From the NCBI GenBank assembly GCA_003255065.1, contig QAOA01002296.1, forward strand, positions 21,931 to 85,930: a stretch of 64,000 nt of DNA. Reading direction: 5' to 3'. This document shows positions 32,601 to 44,372 of this stretch, in pieces (within the stretch, counting starts at the first letter, position 1; every line of letters starts with the position of its first letter). The DNA is from Cercis canadensis (taxonomy: Eukaryota > Streptophyta > Magnoliopsida > Fabales > Fabaceae). The position numbers were made by a program, and so were the translations under genes. The notes under the pieces are model-generated. The model had not been told where the DNA came from and did no database searches. It saw only the letters and a program-made list of their open reading frames with translations.

Positions 32601-33157
32601 GAAAATGAGGAAGGGGAGCTAAAGGAATTAAATTTCCAATTTTTATTTTGTTCATTTCCTGAGCAATTAATAGAAAGAAACTGAATTTCATTTTTAGCTG
32701 CGGAAAAAGCATATATATGAAGAAGATGACACAACAAGATTGGGAGAAAATATGAGAAATGAACCTGTTTCAAATTGCAGAAACCTTCATAAACAGCAAG
32801 AACAGAGTCAAATGCTTTGACAAGCGAAAGAAGCGACGCTTTCCCATCTCGATTCACAATTTCTACGCAAACCCAATTCACCAAAACCAGTCAATTCCCA
32901 CTCTAATTCATAAAAGGCCTCGACAAGAAAACCAATAGCCGAAAACTCAAACCAAAAATCCTCATGCAAATTCACTTACCATCATTCCCAAGAACATGAA
33001 GAGCCACCACATTATCACCAGGCTGAGCAACTTTGACCAAAGCCCATGTGAGCAACTCTCTGCTCGGAGAGTCCAACTTGACTCCCACTACCACCGTTCG
33101 GTCACCGGAGTTTCTCTCTTCGGCTACTCCGGCGGAACCATTTTGCAACATTTTCAT
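29632..33157 (-). CDS. Receptor-like cytoplasmic kinase with N-terminal universal stress domain (10 exons, 759 aa)
   Basis: Serine/threonine kinase of the plant USP-kinase group, most like the proteins annotated as At5g57670-type receptor-like kinases. Exons: 33157-32980, 32862-32765, 32522-32273, 32191-31472, 31390-31142, 31045-30882, 30792-30713, 30565-30418, 30320-30171, 29874-29632; phases close. A UspA-like domain covers about residues 20-160 ([30 protein letters not shown]). A low-complexity spacer follows to about 390. The kinase has GKGGSS (about 420), AVKIL (K441), HRDVKSSN (D538), DFG (556-558) and APE (583-585), so it looks active and of RD type. No signal peptide or membrane helix is seen, which fits a cytoplasmic kinase. 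The tail is acidic and ends in [11 protein letters not shown]. Upstream ATGs lie in the leader (see findings). Confidence 0.93.
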
Positions 33158-34358
33158 CTTTGCGGGTCAGCTCCAGGAAGCTTATTCCTGGCTAGTGGGT
33201 CAAAATTAGAGGACGTTGTCCTTTTGTTGCCGCTGATAGGAAATCATAGTCAAGCTGAAGCTCATATAGTACGAGCCTCGAGAGGCGCAGCAAGGAAGGT
33301 TTGGCTTTAACCGTCGTTCGGTTTGCTTTTCAAGCTGAGCAGAGTATACCAGACAAGAAAGAGAAAGGCGAGGAATTATAGGGTACAACAAGAACTACTG
33401 AACAGTATGATTAACTTGAGCTTACTCTGATAGAGTCATCTTAACCTTTTGATCATTCTGTGTGACTTTTTGAGCAAGATATGAACAAGTTCTGATGCCT
33501 AGATTTTGACCACTGGGCCCCTCCTGTGAAAGCCGTTGGACCTACATCTCTTTCTTTCTGTAAAAAAAAAAGAAAAATTATAAAAGAATCTGGTCATTAG
33601 GATCTTTCATAGTTTCATTAATATGTAGAAAGTAATATTTCATATCTAATTAATGGGGTCAATGTTACAAAGATTAATTTGGAGATAAAATGAGCTCAAA
33701 AAATAGCTATGGAAATGACATGTGTATCTATCAAAACCCAAACTGCAGCCAATCTTATAGTCATAGCATAAATTGTGTGTCTTTCTCCTTTCAATGACAT
33801 CATGATAAATTGTCTTTGTTTTCAGTCGTTGTGTGCATTGAATAAATATTATTTATTATATGATTAAATGTTTTATTTACAACATGACAAAAACACATGT
33901 TAAATATTTAACTAATCACAAAAATTAGATCTTAGTAATTAGAAAGAATACGCTATACATTGTTGACATGTTCTACATCAAAAAAATAATTTATTTTGAG
34001 ATTTCAACTTGTGTAGAGTTTGAACTTTGACCTTTGAAGGCACGAATATTAAAAGTATAAAGAGCGGTTAAGCGTCTGAATTTGTCTTTGCCATATGCTA
34101 TTTCATTTCCTTCTTCTCATTCCATTCAAATGACTATTGAGAGTTCTTAGTCTTTTATGTCCAAAATATGAATACTATGCCTAACTATTAATTCGATTAT
34201 TCAAACGGAGCGGGGGCAATCCTTATGTTTCTTAAAACTTTTTTATTATAAAAAAAAAAATTAAGATTGTATATTTTTTAAAAGTTACCAGACCTCCTGA
34301 GTCCCACATATGAGGACCCATTTCCCCCTCTCGCCCCCTTCTTTTCTCTCAAAACCCG
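33158..34358. other. Spacer between the kinase and the divergent ARGOS-like frame
   Basis: Holds the kinase leader and promoter on the left. A 19-codon upstream frame (33265 down to 33206, minus strand) precedes the kinase ATG. The rest is AT-rich with no supported gene. No clear TATA box for the plus-strand ARGOS-like frame was found. Confidence 0.5.
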
Positions 34359-34508
34359 ATGCGTAGCTTCAAAAGCAAATTCAAAGAAAACAAGCCCATT
34401 TTCCAATCGGAGCTTGGTTTGCTGGGATCGAAGGCAGCCACCACTGATGGCGGTGGTTGAGAGGAACATGGTAGTGAAGGGGACGAGGGGAACAAGAACA
34501 AGAAGAGC

Positions 34509-34784
34509 ATGGTACGGTGTTTCAGCTTAGGTTCTATTCTGGTACTGGTGGCTCTGGCGGTGTTGATGGTGTTTTTGCTGTTGATGTTGCCGCCGCCGCC
34601 GTTGGTGCTTATGTTCTTCCCGGTGAGGATCATGGCGGCGCTTATGTTATTGGCTTTCTCACCTTCTCTGGTGATTGGCTCCCTATACTTCATATTCATG
34701 AATAGAAAAGGCATCGTTCTGATTGCGTTGCTGAAGGGGAGGGGTATTTTGGAGTTCAGTAAGAAAGAAATGAATTTGAAATAA
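34509..34784 (+). CDS. ARGOS/OSR-like small two-helix membrane protein, possibly a broken gene (91 aa)
   Basis: Members of the ARGOS/ORGAN SIZE RELATED family are small ER or membrane proteins that promote organ growth and dampen ethylene signalling. The frame reads SLGSILVLVALAVLMVFLLL, then a LPPPPL turn, then a second helix ending MAALMLLAFSPS: two hydrophobic helices joined by a proline motif, the family signature. The usual PPLPPPP is shortened, and about 38 residues follow AFSPS. The same frame is open upstream from an ATG at 34359 (MRSFKSKFKENK...) but is cut by a TGA at 34458-34460, so either translation starts at 34509 or this is a pseudogene. A MITE-like repeat begins at the stop codon. 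No intron or start context decides the matter. Confidence 0.5.
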   Translation: MVRCFSLGSILVLVALAVLMVFLLLMLPPPPLVLMFFPVRIMAALMLLAFSPSLVIGSLYFIFMNRKGIVLIALLKGRGILEFSKKEMNLK

Positions 34785-34900
34785 AAAAATATATTAGAAT
34801 TTTAAAAATATTTTAAAAAATTATACAAACAGTATAATTTAAAATTAACATTTTAAATACATTATACTCTATAAATACCTCATCTAAACAGACCCTAAAT
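34783..34900 (-). mobile_element. MITE-like interspersed repeat, copy 1
   Basis: Read on the minus strand it begins TGTTTAGATGAGGTATTT and runs as AT-rich sequence to the end of the ARGOS-like frame. It matches the plus-strand copy at 62350-62475 along its length by eye. Terminal inverted repeats and target duplications were not resolved. Confidence 0.5.
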
Positions 34901-35652
34901 TTTTTGTTTAGACGGCACAAATTTATACTCACACGAGAATTCCTCTCTAAGTTTTTCGTTTCCAAATCAATTTTTTTTTTAGAAAAAAAAAAAACAAGGA
35001 GATCAATTGAAATAAATATACTGCATTTATTGTATGATAGAAAATGCATATATTAGGATTATATGGAACAGAAACATTAGTTGATGATTACTACTTTTGG
35101 CAGATAATAAGCATAAAATAAGCGTTTTAAATTGGTTACTTCTTATTAATCGAGTTGTAGATCAGTTGGTCACAAGACTCTTATTGCAATAAGAATATCT
35201 AATTAACAAAATGAGAGTTTTAAAATGTTATTCTACACAAAAATATAATTGTGAGTGCTTCGATAACAGAACCTTTAGAACATATATGACTTGTCCCAAG
35301 TTTAATAAATTTGATTCCTTTTTTGAAGTTAAGTAATATTTCTTAGGTTATAAAAAAAATACAAATTAGGCACTTCCTTCTATAGATATGCATGCTGCAT
35401 GCGCAGGTCACAAGTGTTTTCGTTAAATACGGCTCTTTTTTATTATCTTATATGTTATCATTGCAATCATATATAATGTGTTTGCAAAGAAAAAGGCATG
35501 CTTAGAGCCGTAATGTAAAACAACTTAAAGCAAGCAGTATATTCCATGTTTCGTTCAATGAACATGGGTTTAGTTATTGATATTTGTATACGGATGAGGA
35601 TGATGAGCTCTTGGTTGTATTTAAAAAACATATATAGAGAGTAACCTAAACA

Positions 35653-35815
35653 AATTGTATTTGTTCATATCAAATATAGTAAAAAAATATTTTTTTTAAA
35701 TGGTATTGGTACTATACTACATGTATGCAGGGGTTTGTACGTGACCTAAAAATTATATTTGTTCATATTAAATTTTAAAAAAATTTATTTTTTAAATGGT
35801 ATTGGTATTTTTTAT
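35653..35815. repeat. Diverged direct repeat pair
   Basis: About 65 bp at 35653-35718 recurs at 35750-35815; both contain TTTGTTCATAT and end AAATGGTATTGGTA. The copies differ in the middle, so this duplication is old and not an assembly join. Confidence 0.65.
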
Positions 35816-35895
35816 TATTAAATTCAAATACAAAATTTATATATTTTGATAATAGTTTCAATATCACTCAATTATAAATTATTTAATTATATTAA
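35800..35895 (-). repeat. Decayed SINE copy
   Basis: Minus-strand relic with ATAATTGAGTGATATTGAAA in the A-box part and TTTTGTATTTGAATTT in the B-box part, aligning with the better copy at 53613-53718. Confidence 0.45.
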
Positions 35896-38800
35896 TACTA
35901 CAGGTATATAAAGGTGCGATCATAAAAGTATGTGTTTGAATCTCATTCCCTTTTTTTTAATTAAAAGTTTTGTATTTATTAAAAAAAACTTGAATTGTGT
36001 ATCAAATCCTTAAAAAAAAAAAAAAAGTAACCGAATCATTCGAATTCAATTATTTTTTGAAAGGAATGTCATTTTGGTTCCATTTGACGGATTTGATTTT
36101 GGCTGGATTGGCAATTTGGCATCCGTGACCATAGATATTTGCATTGTAATAAAATAGCGTTATTAATAATAGGAGTAACTATAAAATTAAAAAGTATACT
36201 TTCGGGGAACTCATCCATATGGACGGTGGTAATGAGTAAGAGCGTCAGGATAGTTTACCCGTGACCGTGAGGCGCCTAATTAACGACCCACCTTAACACC
36301 TCTAGCGCCGCCACGCTGGCGTATACAGAGTTAATCACGTGAATCCTAATCAAATCCCATCCACGTAGCATAAGTTTTTATATTTATGTGTGCCCCACAT
36401 AGGGCACCCAGTTGCTCACACACGTGCCCGCCCAAGTTCCTTCCGCCACGAATTATTCCATCTTAGTTTGGAACTTTGGATAAATAAATGGTATCAAACT
36501 ACGTTTTAAGTCATATGTAATTTATCTCTTATGCTTATAAATTAAAAATCAGCATTTCTCAGGTTTTAAATTTGTGAAAATTCGAATTTTGACGGAAATT
36601 GATTGATGGATTTGCAAGCACAAAAAGACAAAATTACACAAATGGATTTTTATTCAAAAAATAACTATACTACTAATTATTATGAGGTTGAGGAGGGAAG
36701 GGCTCATAGCCCTGTTTGGGTGCTTTAATGCACGCGATGGGTTTTAGGTGTAAAAGTGGTCCCAGATCAGGTCATTGTGGATATCTAACATCAATTGCTG
36801 CAGAATAGCAATTAGGAACCAGAATCTATAGCTACCAGTTTATTGGCCTTGTTAATTTGTAACGTTCTCAGTGTTTGTGTTTGTGAGTCCTGTATTAGTG
36901 TACAAGTGAAAGTGATTCATTAACAAACAGTAACCACAAGATAGAGTGTCGGTGGATGAGTTGTTGGCTTGTTTCACGTGCCAATTCTGGAAAGAAATAT
37001 CCAACTTACCCCAAACTTAACTACGTATCTTCTTCTTTTCTCTAGTAAAAGGCCAAACAAAATTATTGAAAGAAAACAAGAAGCGAAGCTGCAGTGAATG
37101 CTAGAGAAACAGAGATGGTATAATCTCTCACCCATCTTCGCCTTACCTTGCAAATTTCTCACATTTTTATGGCACAATAATATATATGTACGTATACATT
37201 GAACAGCGAGGAAGGACAATCATAATTAATACTTGTTAAATTTTTATATTCCCCTTCAATGCTCTCAAATCATGTGCACTGAACATGTACGTACGGAATA
37301 TCCTACCATGATCTTAGCTTGTGGACAAACGAGTGCAATCTTTCTCCCTTATATTGGTATTGGGGGCCTCACTCAAAAAAATGCGACCCTACAAGCAGCA
37401 CCGTCCACGATAGTGTTTCTCATTTTCAAAATTATTCAATTGAAGGAGATGAATAAAGCAGTTTTTAGTTAGAGATGGAGGAGCACATGGTAAGAAGCTA
37501 AGGTCTTTTGCTTATTTGGTCATTTAAGGTAGTTGATGAGATAAGGGGATCAAATCTATTAAGGTAGATTGGTGGGGTTGACTGAACAAAGGCCATGTGC
37601 GGTAACATGGGTAGGCATACTCCATAACCCCCACTACACATTTCGCTTTCTTCTAGTTTCTACCTTCCATTTTCTGCATAAGCCATGCTCTCATGTTGGA
37701 CACTACTTGGAAAATTTTATTTTACTTCAGAATCACCATCTTCCAAAGTTTTACCCTCATTGATTTTTGGTTATCCCATTTGTGGAAGATACCATTTTCC
37801 TTCTTCTTTCTTTTCCACGACCCTTTTCCCAAGGAATTGATAATGATCATGCTTTTTTTTCTTTTTCAGGTTGTGACTCAATCAAAATATCTCACTATCT
37901 AGTATTCGTGTACGGCACCCTTTGGACCAACCACCAAGAGCCTCTTAAGTGGTTGTATTTTGCAATTCAAATCTAAAATTACAAGCAAGAGTGAAAAGCA
38001 TTAGAGGACATAACATTGCCTAACAAGAAATCTCTCCATTCATTTAACACTTGAACTAGAATATTAATTAGCCCAATTAATCTTTCCCTCCCTCCCCCAA
38101 CAAACAATAGAAAATAGAGGGTCTATCTTGTGGCAACTAAAATATTAGACAGGCACAATATCCTATAGCCTAATTAGCGCCCTCAAACATGGCTTGGAAA
38201 TAGCTTGTCACCACTCCCAAATCCCAACATAAAAGTACCAAATTTTAGGTAACTTATGGACCACATAAACTCTTGAAATCATGCTCATTTTCTGCGCAAG
38301 ATAAGCTTACAATGATCATTGGTTATGGAGATTGTTACGTGCAATGATGCTTGGACAGGTTTAGAGTCAGTTCCTAGCAATGGCCGTTAAAATGGGGTTT
38401 GGAAAACCAAAACGACAGACTAACCAAAAGGGAAACAGTGGCATAGCGGCAATGGCAAACCAAACACCTATCTTCCTCGCCCTCGAACTCTCAAATTTAT
38501 TTTTAAAACTATCTCCTATTTTTTTATTTTTAATATGATAGTGAAACACAACTTGTCAGTTGGTGGGCTTACTTTCCATGATGAGACACTAAATCTAAGT
38601 TACTAATTCATATTTTAATCCAAATTAATTATAATTAAAAATAAATTATCCTGTTAACTAACCTCACATGCCATATATGTTAAATCTAAGTTATATTCTC
38701 CTCTCTTCAACCAATCCAGAACTTTTGGTCAACAACTCTTGTATATATTAAACATTATTTATGGAGGGTCATGTAGCGCCTGAATTTTATTGACTCCCTA

Positions 38801-38920
38801 CCTATCATTCATTTGCCACTAGTATTTTGGGTGTACTATGGTGCAGCTAAAAATTAAAATCAAAGAGAGAAAAGTATTAAAATTAGTAACTTTTTTAAAC
38901 ATAGTGCATGGTTTTTTAAA

Positions 38921-39054
38921 TGGATTTCAAGGTCTGCCAATCAAGCTGTTGATTGTGTTGCTAACCATGCATCTAATGTAACCTCTTCGTTTTTTTTTAG
39001 TGTGATCTACCACCAAATTTTCTTGTTAATGTGTTGGTTTCAGATGTTTATTGA
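38921..39054 (+). pseudogene. Fragment of a reverse-transcriptase-like RNase H domain (frameshifted)
   Basis: The plus strand reads WISRSANQAVDCVANHAS, matching the C-terminal helix of the RVT_3/RNase H-like domain found in plant LINEs and in related host genes (pattern R.AN..AD..A). After a poly-T run near 38990 the frame shifts, and CDLPPNFLVNVLVSDVY then stop continues the typical C-terminus. Nothing upstream in frame is recognisable, so it is a dead fragment. Confidence 0.6.
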
Positions 39055-40835
39055 AATCTTATCTTCTTATAAAAATAAAAATAAAAAGTTCGAGTCCTTC
39101 AGATTTTTACCTCCTATATAAAGCTCTAGTAATTTCTTTTTTTTGCCTATGTACTATTTTATTTGATTTCTATATTTTATCCAACAATTTTTATGATGTT
39201 TACTTTTACTCACTTAAAACTTTTCAATCTTTCTTTTTTTTTTACTAAATATAAAAATAGTTGCACTATATGCTAAATCACTACTAAATGAATTGTAATT
39301 AGGGCGCAGCCCAGTTGATTGCAACTTGCAAGACATCTCTCAAAGAGAGGCGTCTCACTATTGTCCATTAAATTAAAGAATAATACTATTTATATAATAC
39401 TTAATCTTACAATGCGTTATGTTAGATATTTAATTTTCATTGAACCTCCTAAATTATCATTTTTTATACAATTCAAAGTATGCTTTAATTAGTGTGACAT
39501 TAAATAATGGGTAAAAAAACATTTCTCAAATAAAAGGAATGGTGTTGTGTACGTTGTAATGGTAGCTTTTTTAGTGGCTTCAGAAAAAAGCTTGTATATT
39601 GAAGGGATATTTTAATCAAATCACATCTATAATGGCAGTAACCTGCAGCAAGTGGGCGTAGCATTAGAAAAGTAGTAGTAGAGTCCCTTGAGAGGGCAAT
39701 TTGAATGTGGCTAGCCTTTATTAATTTGAGTGGAATCAAGTTCAAAAATGGAAACCGTATCTGCAGCACCAAACAAATGGTTGAAGCCTCTGCTCCTGTT
39801 GGACCTACAAAGTGAATGAACATATGTGAAAGATTTATTGAGTTAAATGCGAACGTGTTTTCGTTTTCACAACAAAGATGTATGATAATAGCAGTGGTTT
39901 CCATTAGTTACAGGTCACATTTATGTGAAAGATTTATTGTTTGCGGACCACAAGTTGGTAGTTTAGTTGGTACACACTCACCCCATGCATGTGAGGTGAG
40001 GTGTTATGTATTTTCAAACAGTTTTCATGCTTCACAACCACTTAACTCTGCTTCTTCTTTGGTTTGGTTTGGTTTGCCTTTGTTGGAATAAGACTAGTTG
40101 AGTTCTTAAGAGAATACTTTAATACCTAAGTATTGAGTATTTTATTTTAACATTATTTTAATCAACTGTAATTAAATTCAGATTGTTTATTAAAAATTTA
40201 ATTTAAAATTTGTAAATTTAGTCAAATTTTGACATATAATCTAATTTATCTTTAGGAAATACTTTAATGGTTGAATACTAAATATTCCATTAAAATTGAG
40301 TGAGGTGAGATGACAAGAGGACATATATACTCTTTATTATCTAGCCTTCAAAGTACAAAAATAAAAGTAAAACCTAAATTAATTAAATCATTTTCTTCCT
40401 TAGTTCAAAACGTTTCCATCTCTCTATATTTTCCCTTCTGGGTCAGGGTCACTCACAAGAAACTGTAGCGTATATGAGGGCTCCATACAACGCATATAAA
40501 TATTTTGGGCCGAGGCCCATGTAGAACACAGGACTATGATGTTTATGGCTTTACTCATATATAGTTATGGGTCAAATTTGTTTCGGAACATCATGAGCCC
40601 AAATTTTCTACAGTCCTCGTGCAACCCATAAGGAACCTACCCATTAAACTGATTTAATAGCCAAAAAAAAAAACAAAGATTGCAATATAAGCCACCTGTT
40701 CCTGGTCATAATAAAAAAAAAAAAAAATTCATTTTACGAAACCCACCTTGAAAATTGAATACTAGGAGTCTAGGAGTGTACCAAATGGAATAAAATAAAA
40801 TAGATGAAACCAAATCAAATCAAAGTAAATAGATC

Positions 40836-40902
40836 AAAAAAAATTTGAAACCAATATAAATTAGTTTANAAAAAAAATTTAAAACCAATATAAATTAGTT
40901 TA
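40836..40902. other. Single-N contig join with duplicated ends
   Basis: N at 40869. The 33 bases at 40836-40868 recur at 40870-40902 with one mismatch. Intergenic. Confidence 0.8.
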
Positions 40903-41064
40903 GTATTTACTTTCCTATATTTTTTTTATGAAAATGTTGGTTCAAGATTTTCAGTTTTTATAATTTTTCAAATTGGGATATTTCACAATGCTGCTAGACA
41001 TTCTCATTAGCATAAGGAGTGAATTGTATAATTTTAAGGATTTTAAATAATCTACACAACAATT

Positions 41065-41172
41065 AAATATTTTTTAGTATTTTTAGATATGATTTTGAAT
41101 TCAAACGCTGAACTCACAAGTTATAAAAACGATCTCAATACCACTTAAGTATAAGTTATTTGATATACAACA
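41065..41172 (-). repeat. Decayed SINE copy
   Basis: Minus-strand relic: ACTTATACTTAAGTGGTATT and GTGAGTTCAGCGTTTGAATT align with the A-box and B-box parts of the copy at 53613-53718, followed by an A-rich tail. Confidence 0.55.
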
Positions 41173-41793
41173 ATCAAATATAAACAAGTGATAAAATATT
41201 GTCATGATATCATCTACTAAAAAGTAAATTTTACATACGAAAAACTTTTTTTTTTTTTTTAAGATTTGATTCTGTCTAACTACAAAATGACAAATGACCA
41301 TCTAACTAACAAAAAATACTCAACATCCTAAAAAGTAAATTAATTTTATGTTTCATAGCATTTGTACATCATTGTATAGTTATAATTATAAACGAGTGGC
41401 ATAACATACCATAAAAAAAATTGTTATTAATTGAAAAAATAAATAAACCGGGGAATCGAAAGCAAGTTTTTCTTAAAAAAAAAAAAAAGGTAAAGTATTA
41501 TTTATTGGAGATTTTTTAGATATTTTATTATATGTCATACTACATAAAAATAATTAATATATAAATGACATATGTACAAATTAACTATTTTTAATTTTTT
41601 AAAAATAAAATAAATTAATTTTATATCAAATAAAATATAAAAATTATATATACTTATTATTTAATATAATATAATATATACATATAATATTATGAAATTC
41701 CCGTTATTTTTAAAGTTTTTGCCCTTACATTTACTTGCCTAAACCAGTCAATGAAATGGTCAGTTATAATAAACTGAAAGTTTACTACAGTGG

Positions 41794-41799
41794 CACGTG
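41794..41799. promoter_or_regulatory. G-box (CACGTG) upstream of TCHQD
   Basis: CACGTG within GGCACGTGTCC, an ABRE-like context. It is about 110 nt upstream of a possible TATA box (TTTATAAGG, 41904-41912) that would serve the TCHQD transcript. bZIP or bHLH binding is inferred from motif alone. Confidence 0.4.
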
Positions 41800-43145
41800 T
41801 CCACCATAGATGGGCGAGTACGGATTAGAACATTTGATTTGGTAGTTGTGTTTCCAATCACAGCGCGTTTGGCATATTTGATGAGTTGGGACTCTTCCAT
41901 TTGTTTATAAGGAAACTTCGCAGTCCTAAATCCTAATTGTGCCTTTTCGTTCTCTTTCCCGCACTCTCTCTCACCCTTTTCAGCTTTTCGTTATTATATC
42001 CAGCAAAAGGCTTCTTTTTGTGTTGTGCCCACGCAAAATCTCAAAATCCCTAACGCTAACTTCTATTCTTTTTATATTTCAACGCTGTGAACAACGACTT
42101 TAAGCTCATTCTGCTTCTGGGTATGTTTCTCTTTCAGTCTATCCTCAATGGGTCACAAGCATCCTTGGTTGTTCTTGTTAATTTGCTTTACTTCATGGCC
42201 ATTTTTATTGTGCTCTGACTTCAATTTTGTTGTAAACTTAGACTGCCATGTGTATCAACTTTCAACTCCAACTTTTGCTCTTTATTTGTTTGTTGGGTCG
42301 CCTATGTCTATTAGATAATTGATCTTCCTGATTATGTTCTGGCTGCTTTAGGAGTTTTGGTTGTAGTTGCCTATTTTTTTGGGCATAATAAGTTAATTGA
42401 TTGTTTTGTTTGTGAATTTCTGCGCTTTGGAACTTGAATTTTCCAAACAGTTTCTTCCTTAATCCTTAAATCCACATTAGGGAGATCTTCCAAACAGTTT
42501 GCGTATTGAATAGTGTATATTAACTATTAAGTGCTTTAATGTAGTAGTCTATCTGATTTTTGCAATTTTGCAGTTTATTTGAACCTTCCCTTTGCCCTAT
42601 TTGTTGATGAGCACAGATATATGATAATCTCTATGCTTAATATACTGATTTTCTTCAGGTGATAATCTTTATTCTTGTAGTAATAAGGAGAGTAATAGAG
42701 TAGAAACAAAGACGGAAAAACAAGGCAGTCAAACAAATGTCGCTGCCGTTGTAGATCATAAATTTTGGTTTGTGGAGAATAGCCATTCATATTGCAGTCT
42801 GTGGCTTTATTTTCCAATAGTGGATATTTGTTTTGTTATAAGGTCTTACTTAGGGGCTTTATCATAAATTAGCTCTTGTTTGGTTCATACTAACTAAGTA
42901 TCTAATGTTTCCAGGGAAAGGCCATTATCCTTTTGTTGATCTTGTACTTGTATACACAGTATAACAAGTTCACACTGCATATCATCGCTTACTGTTTCAT
43001 CCACTGGCGTTTTACACAATATTTGTTTTGTAATTAATAATTTTCTGTATAAGAAATTTAGGAGTCATTTAAGATTCTTAATAGTGATTTGGATACATTT
43101 CTTCTGCAGACTTCATTATACTCTCTCTTCTTGAGTGACATCTAT

Positions 43146-43184
43146 ATGATTTCTGGGGTTGTTTCAACCATGCTCAAGTTTTAG
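43146..43184 (+). other. Upstream open reading frame in the TCHQD leader (12 codons)
   Basis: ATG at 43146 opens a frame reading MISGVVSTMLKF and stops at 43182-43184, 34 nt before the main ATG, in the second leader exon. It could lower translation of the GST. The peptide is not recognised as conserved. Confidence 0.5.
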
Positions 43185-43218
43185 CGGTACCCGCAACATC
43201 CTAAGAGCTGGTAACAGA

Positions 43219-44372
43219 ATGCAGCTGTATCATCATCCGTTTGATTTGGACAGCCAGAAGGCGAGACTTGTATTGGAAGAGAAAGGCATTGATTACACAT
43301 CTTACCATGTCAATCCCATAACTGGCAAGAACCTCGATTCCTCATTCTTCAGGATGAATCCTAGTGGAAAACTCCCTGTTTTCCAAAATGGCTCTCACAT
43401 CATTTTCAACACTATCGATATTATCCAGTATGCCCTATTCTCCACACCTTTATTTTTACATGCTCTTTTTTTTTTTTTGGTTTTTTTCACTTGATGTGTA
43501 TAAAAGCAGTTTAATTCATGAAGAGCTATATGGCATTTGAAATTTACCACATAAATATATATATATATTGATTGCTCGCAGAGGATCTTTCTAACTATTA
43601 TTTGGTCTTAAAAGCAGCCAAGTGTATACGCACTTGGCATTTGGAATAGTTTGTAGTAGCTTTTCCATGAAGCTTAAGCCCTCTGCTCACCTGAAGTGGA
43701 GATGATATTGAATTTAAGTTTGCTTTTGACAACATTTGTTGAAAGCAAAAGTTTTACAGTGCTGTTCGGATTTTCAGATACATAGAAAGAATTGCTGTGG
43801 TTTCCGCAGGGGCTGAGAATATCAGTTTCAGCAGCAGGAAAGTCGTTGAATGGATGCAGAAGATACAAGAGTGGGATTCTAAGTTTTTCACACTTTCCCA
43901 TATACCACAGAAATACCGTCTATATGTTTCTAAGTTCATTAGGCGGGTGGTGATTGCTCGTATGTCTGAGTCCCCTGATCTAGCAGCTGCTTATCATCAG
44001 AAGCTGAAAGAAGCCTATGAGACGGAAGCAAAGTTGAAAGACCCAGATGTTTTGAAAAGGAATGAAGATCACTTGGTTAGACTACTTGATGAAGCGGAGA
44101 GGCAACTGAATGAAACACCTTATTTAGCAGGTCAAGAGTTTACCATGGCTGATGTGATGCTCATCCCGGTGTTGACTCGTTTAGTGCTCTTGGATTTAGA
44201 AAATGAGTTCATAGTTAGCAGGCCAAACATTGCTGAATACTGGGTTTTGGTTCAGCAGAGGCCTAGTTATAAGAAAGTGATTGGTAGGCATTTTGATGGT
44301 TGGAGAAAACACAAAACATTAATAAAAACATGGTGCATAGTTCGTATAAGAAGTTTGCTAAGGAGGTACTAG
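43219..44372 (+). CDS. TCHQD: Glutathione S-transferase TCHQD class (2 coding exons, 267 aa)
   Basis: Plant GST class related to tetrachlorohydroquinone dehalogenase; its physiological substrate is unclear. Coding exons 43219-43427 and 43778-44372 join as CA/A in a Gln codon of IIQYIERIA. A leader intron is likely at 42121-43109 (CTGG/GTATG ... CTGCAG/A), so transcription starts near 41.9 kb. The N-terminal thioredoxin-like domain begins MQLYHHPFDLDSQKARLVLE and has KLPVFQNGSHIIF. The C-terminal helical domain includes LTRLVLLDLENEF and ends in the basic RIRSLLRRY typical of the class. Arabidopsis TCHQD is 266 aa, nearly identical in length. The start is chosen because the frame upstream has no ATG, only a TTG. 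It converges on ASHH2, with stops 2.2 kb apart. Confidence 0.96.

Larger units (their letters stand above)
34901..41900. other. AT-rich intergenic region with degraded repeats
   Basis: No gene is supported over about 7 kb. It contains two SINE relics (35.8 and 41.1 kb), a pair of diverged direct repeats (35.65-35.81 kb), a frameshifted RNase H-like fragment (38.92-39.05 kb), a single-N join (40869) and a less AT-rich block at 36.20-36.46 kb. Short frames such as 37233-37472 have no recognisable composition or family. The right end is the promoter of the TCHQD gene. Confidence 0.6.

Noticed and set aside
34349-34714. 121-codon minus-strand frame across the ARGOS-like locus.
   Set aside because: It is the antisense shadow of the plus-strand two-helix frame, whose hydrophobic pattern and proline motif are family-like; the antisense peptide has no recognisable feature.
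37233-37472. 79-codon plus-strand frame in the long spacer.
   Set aside because: No known motif, no splice or promoter context, and composition like the surrounding AT-rich DNA.
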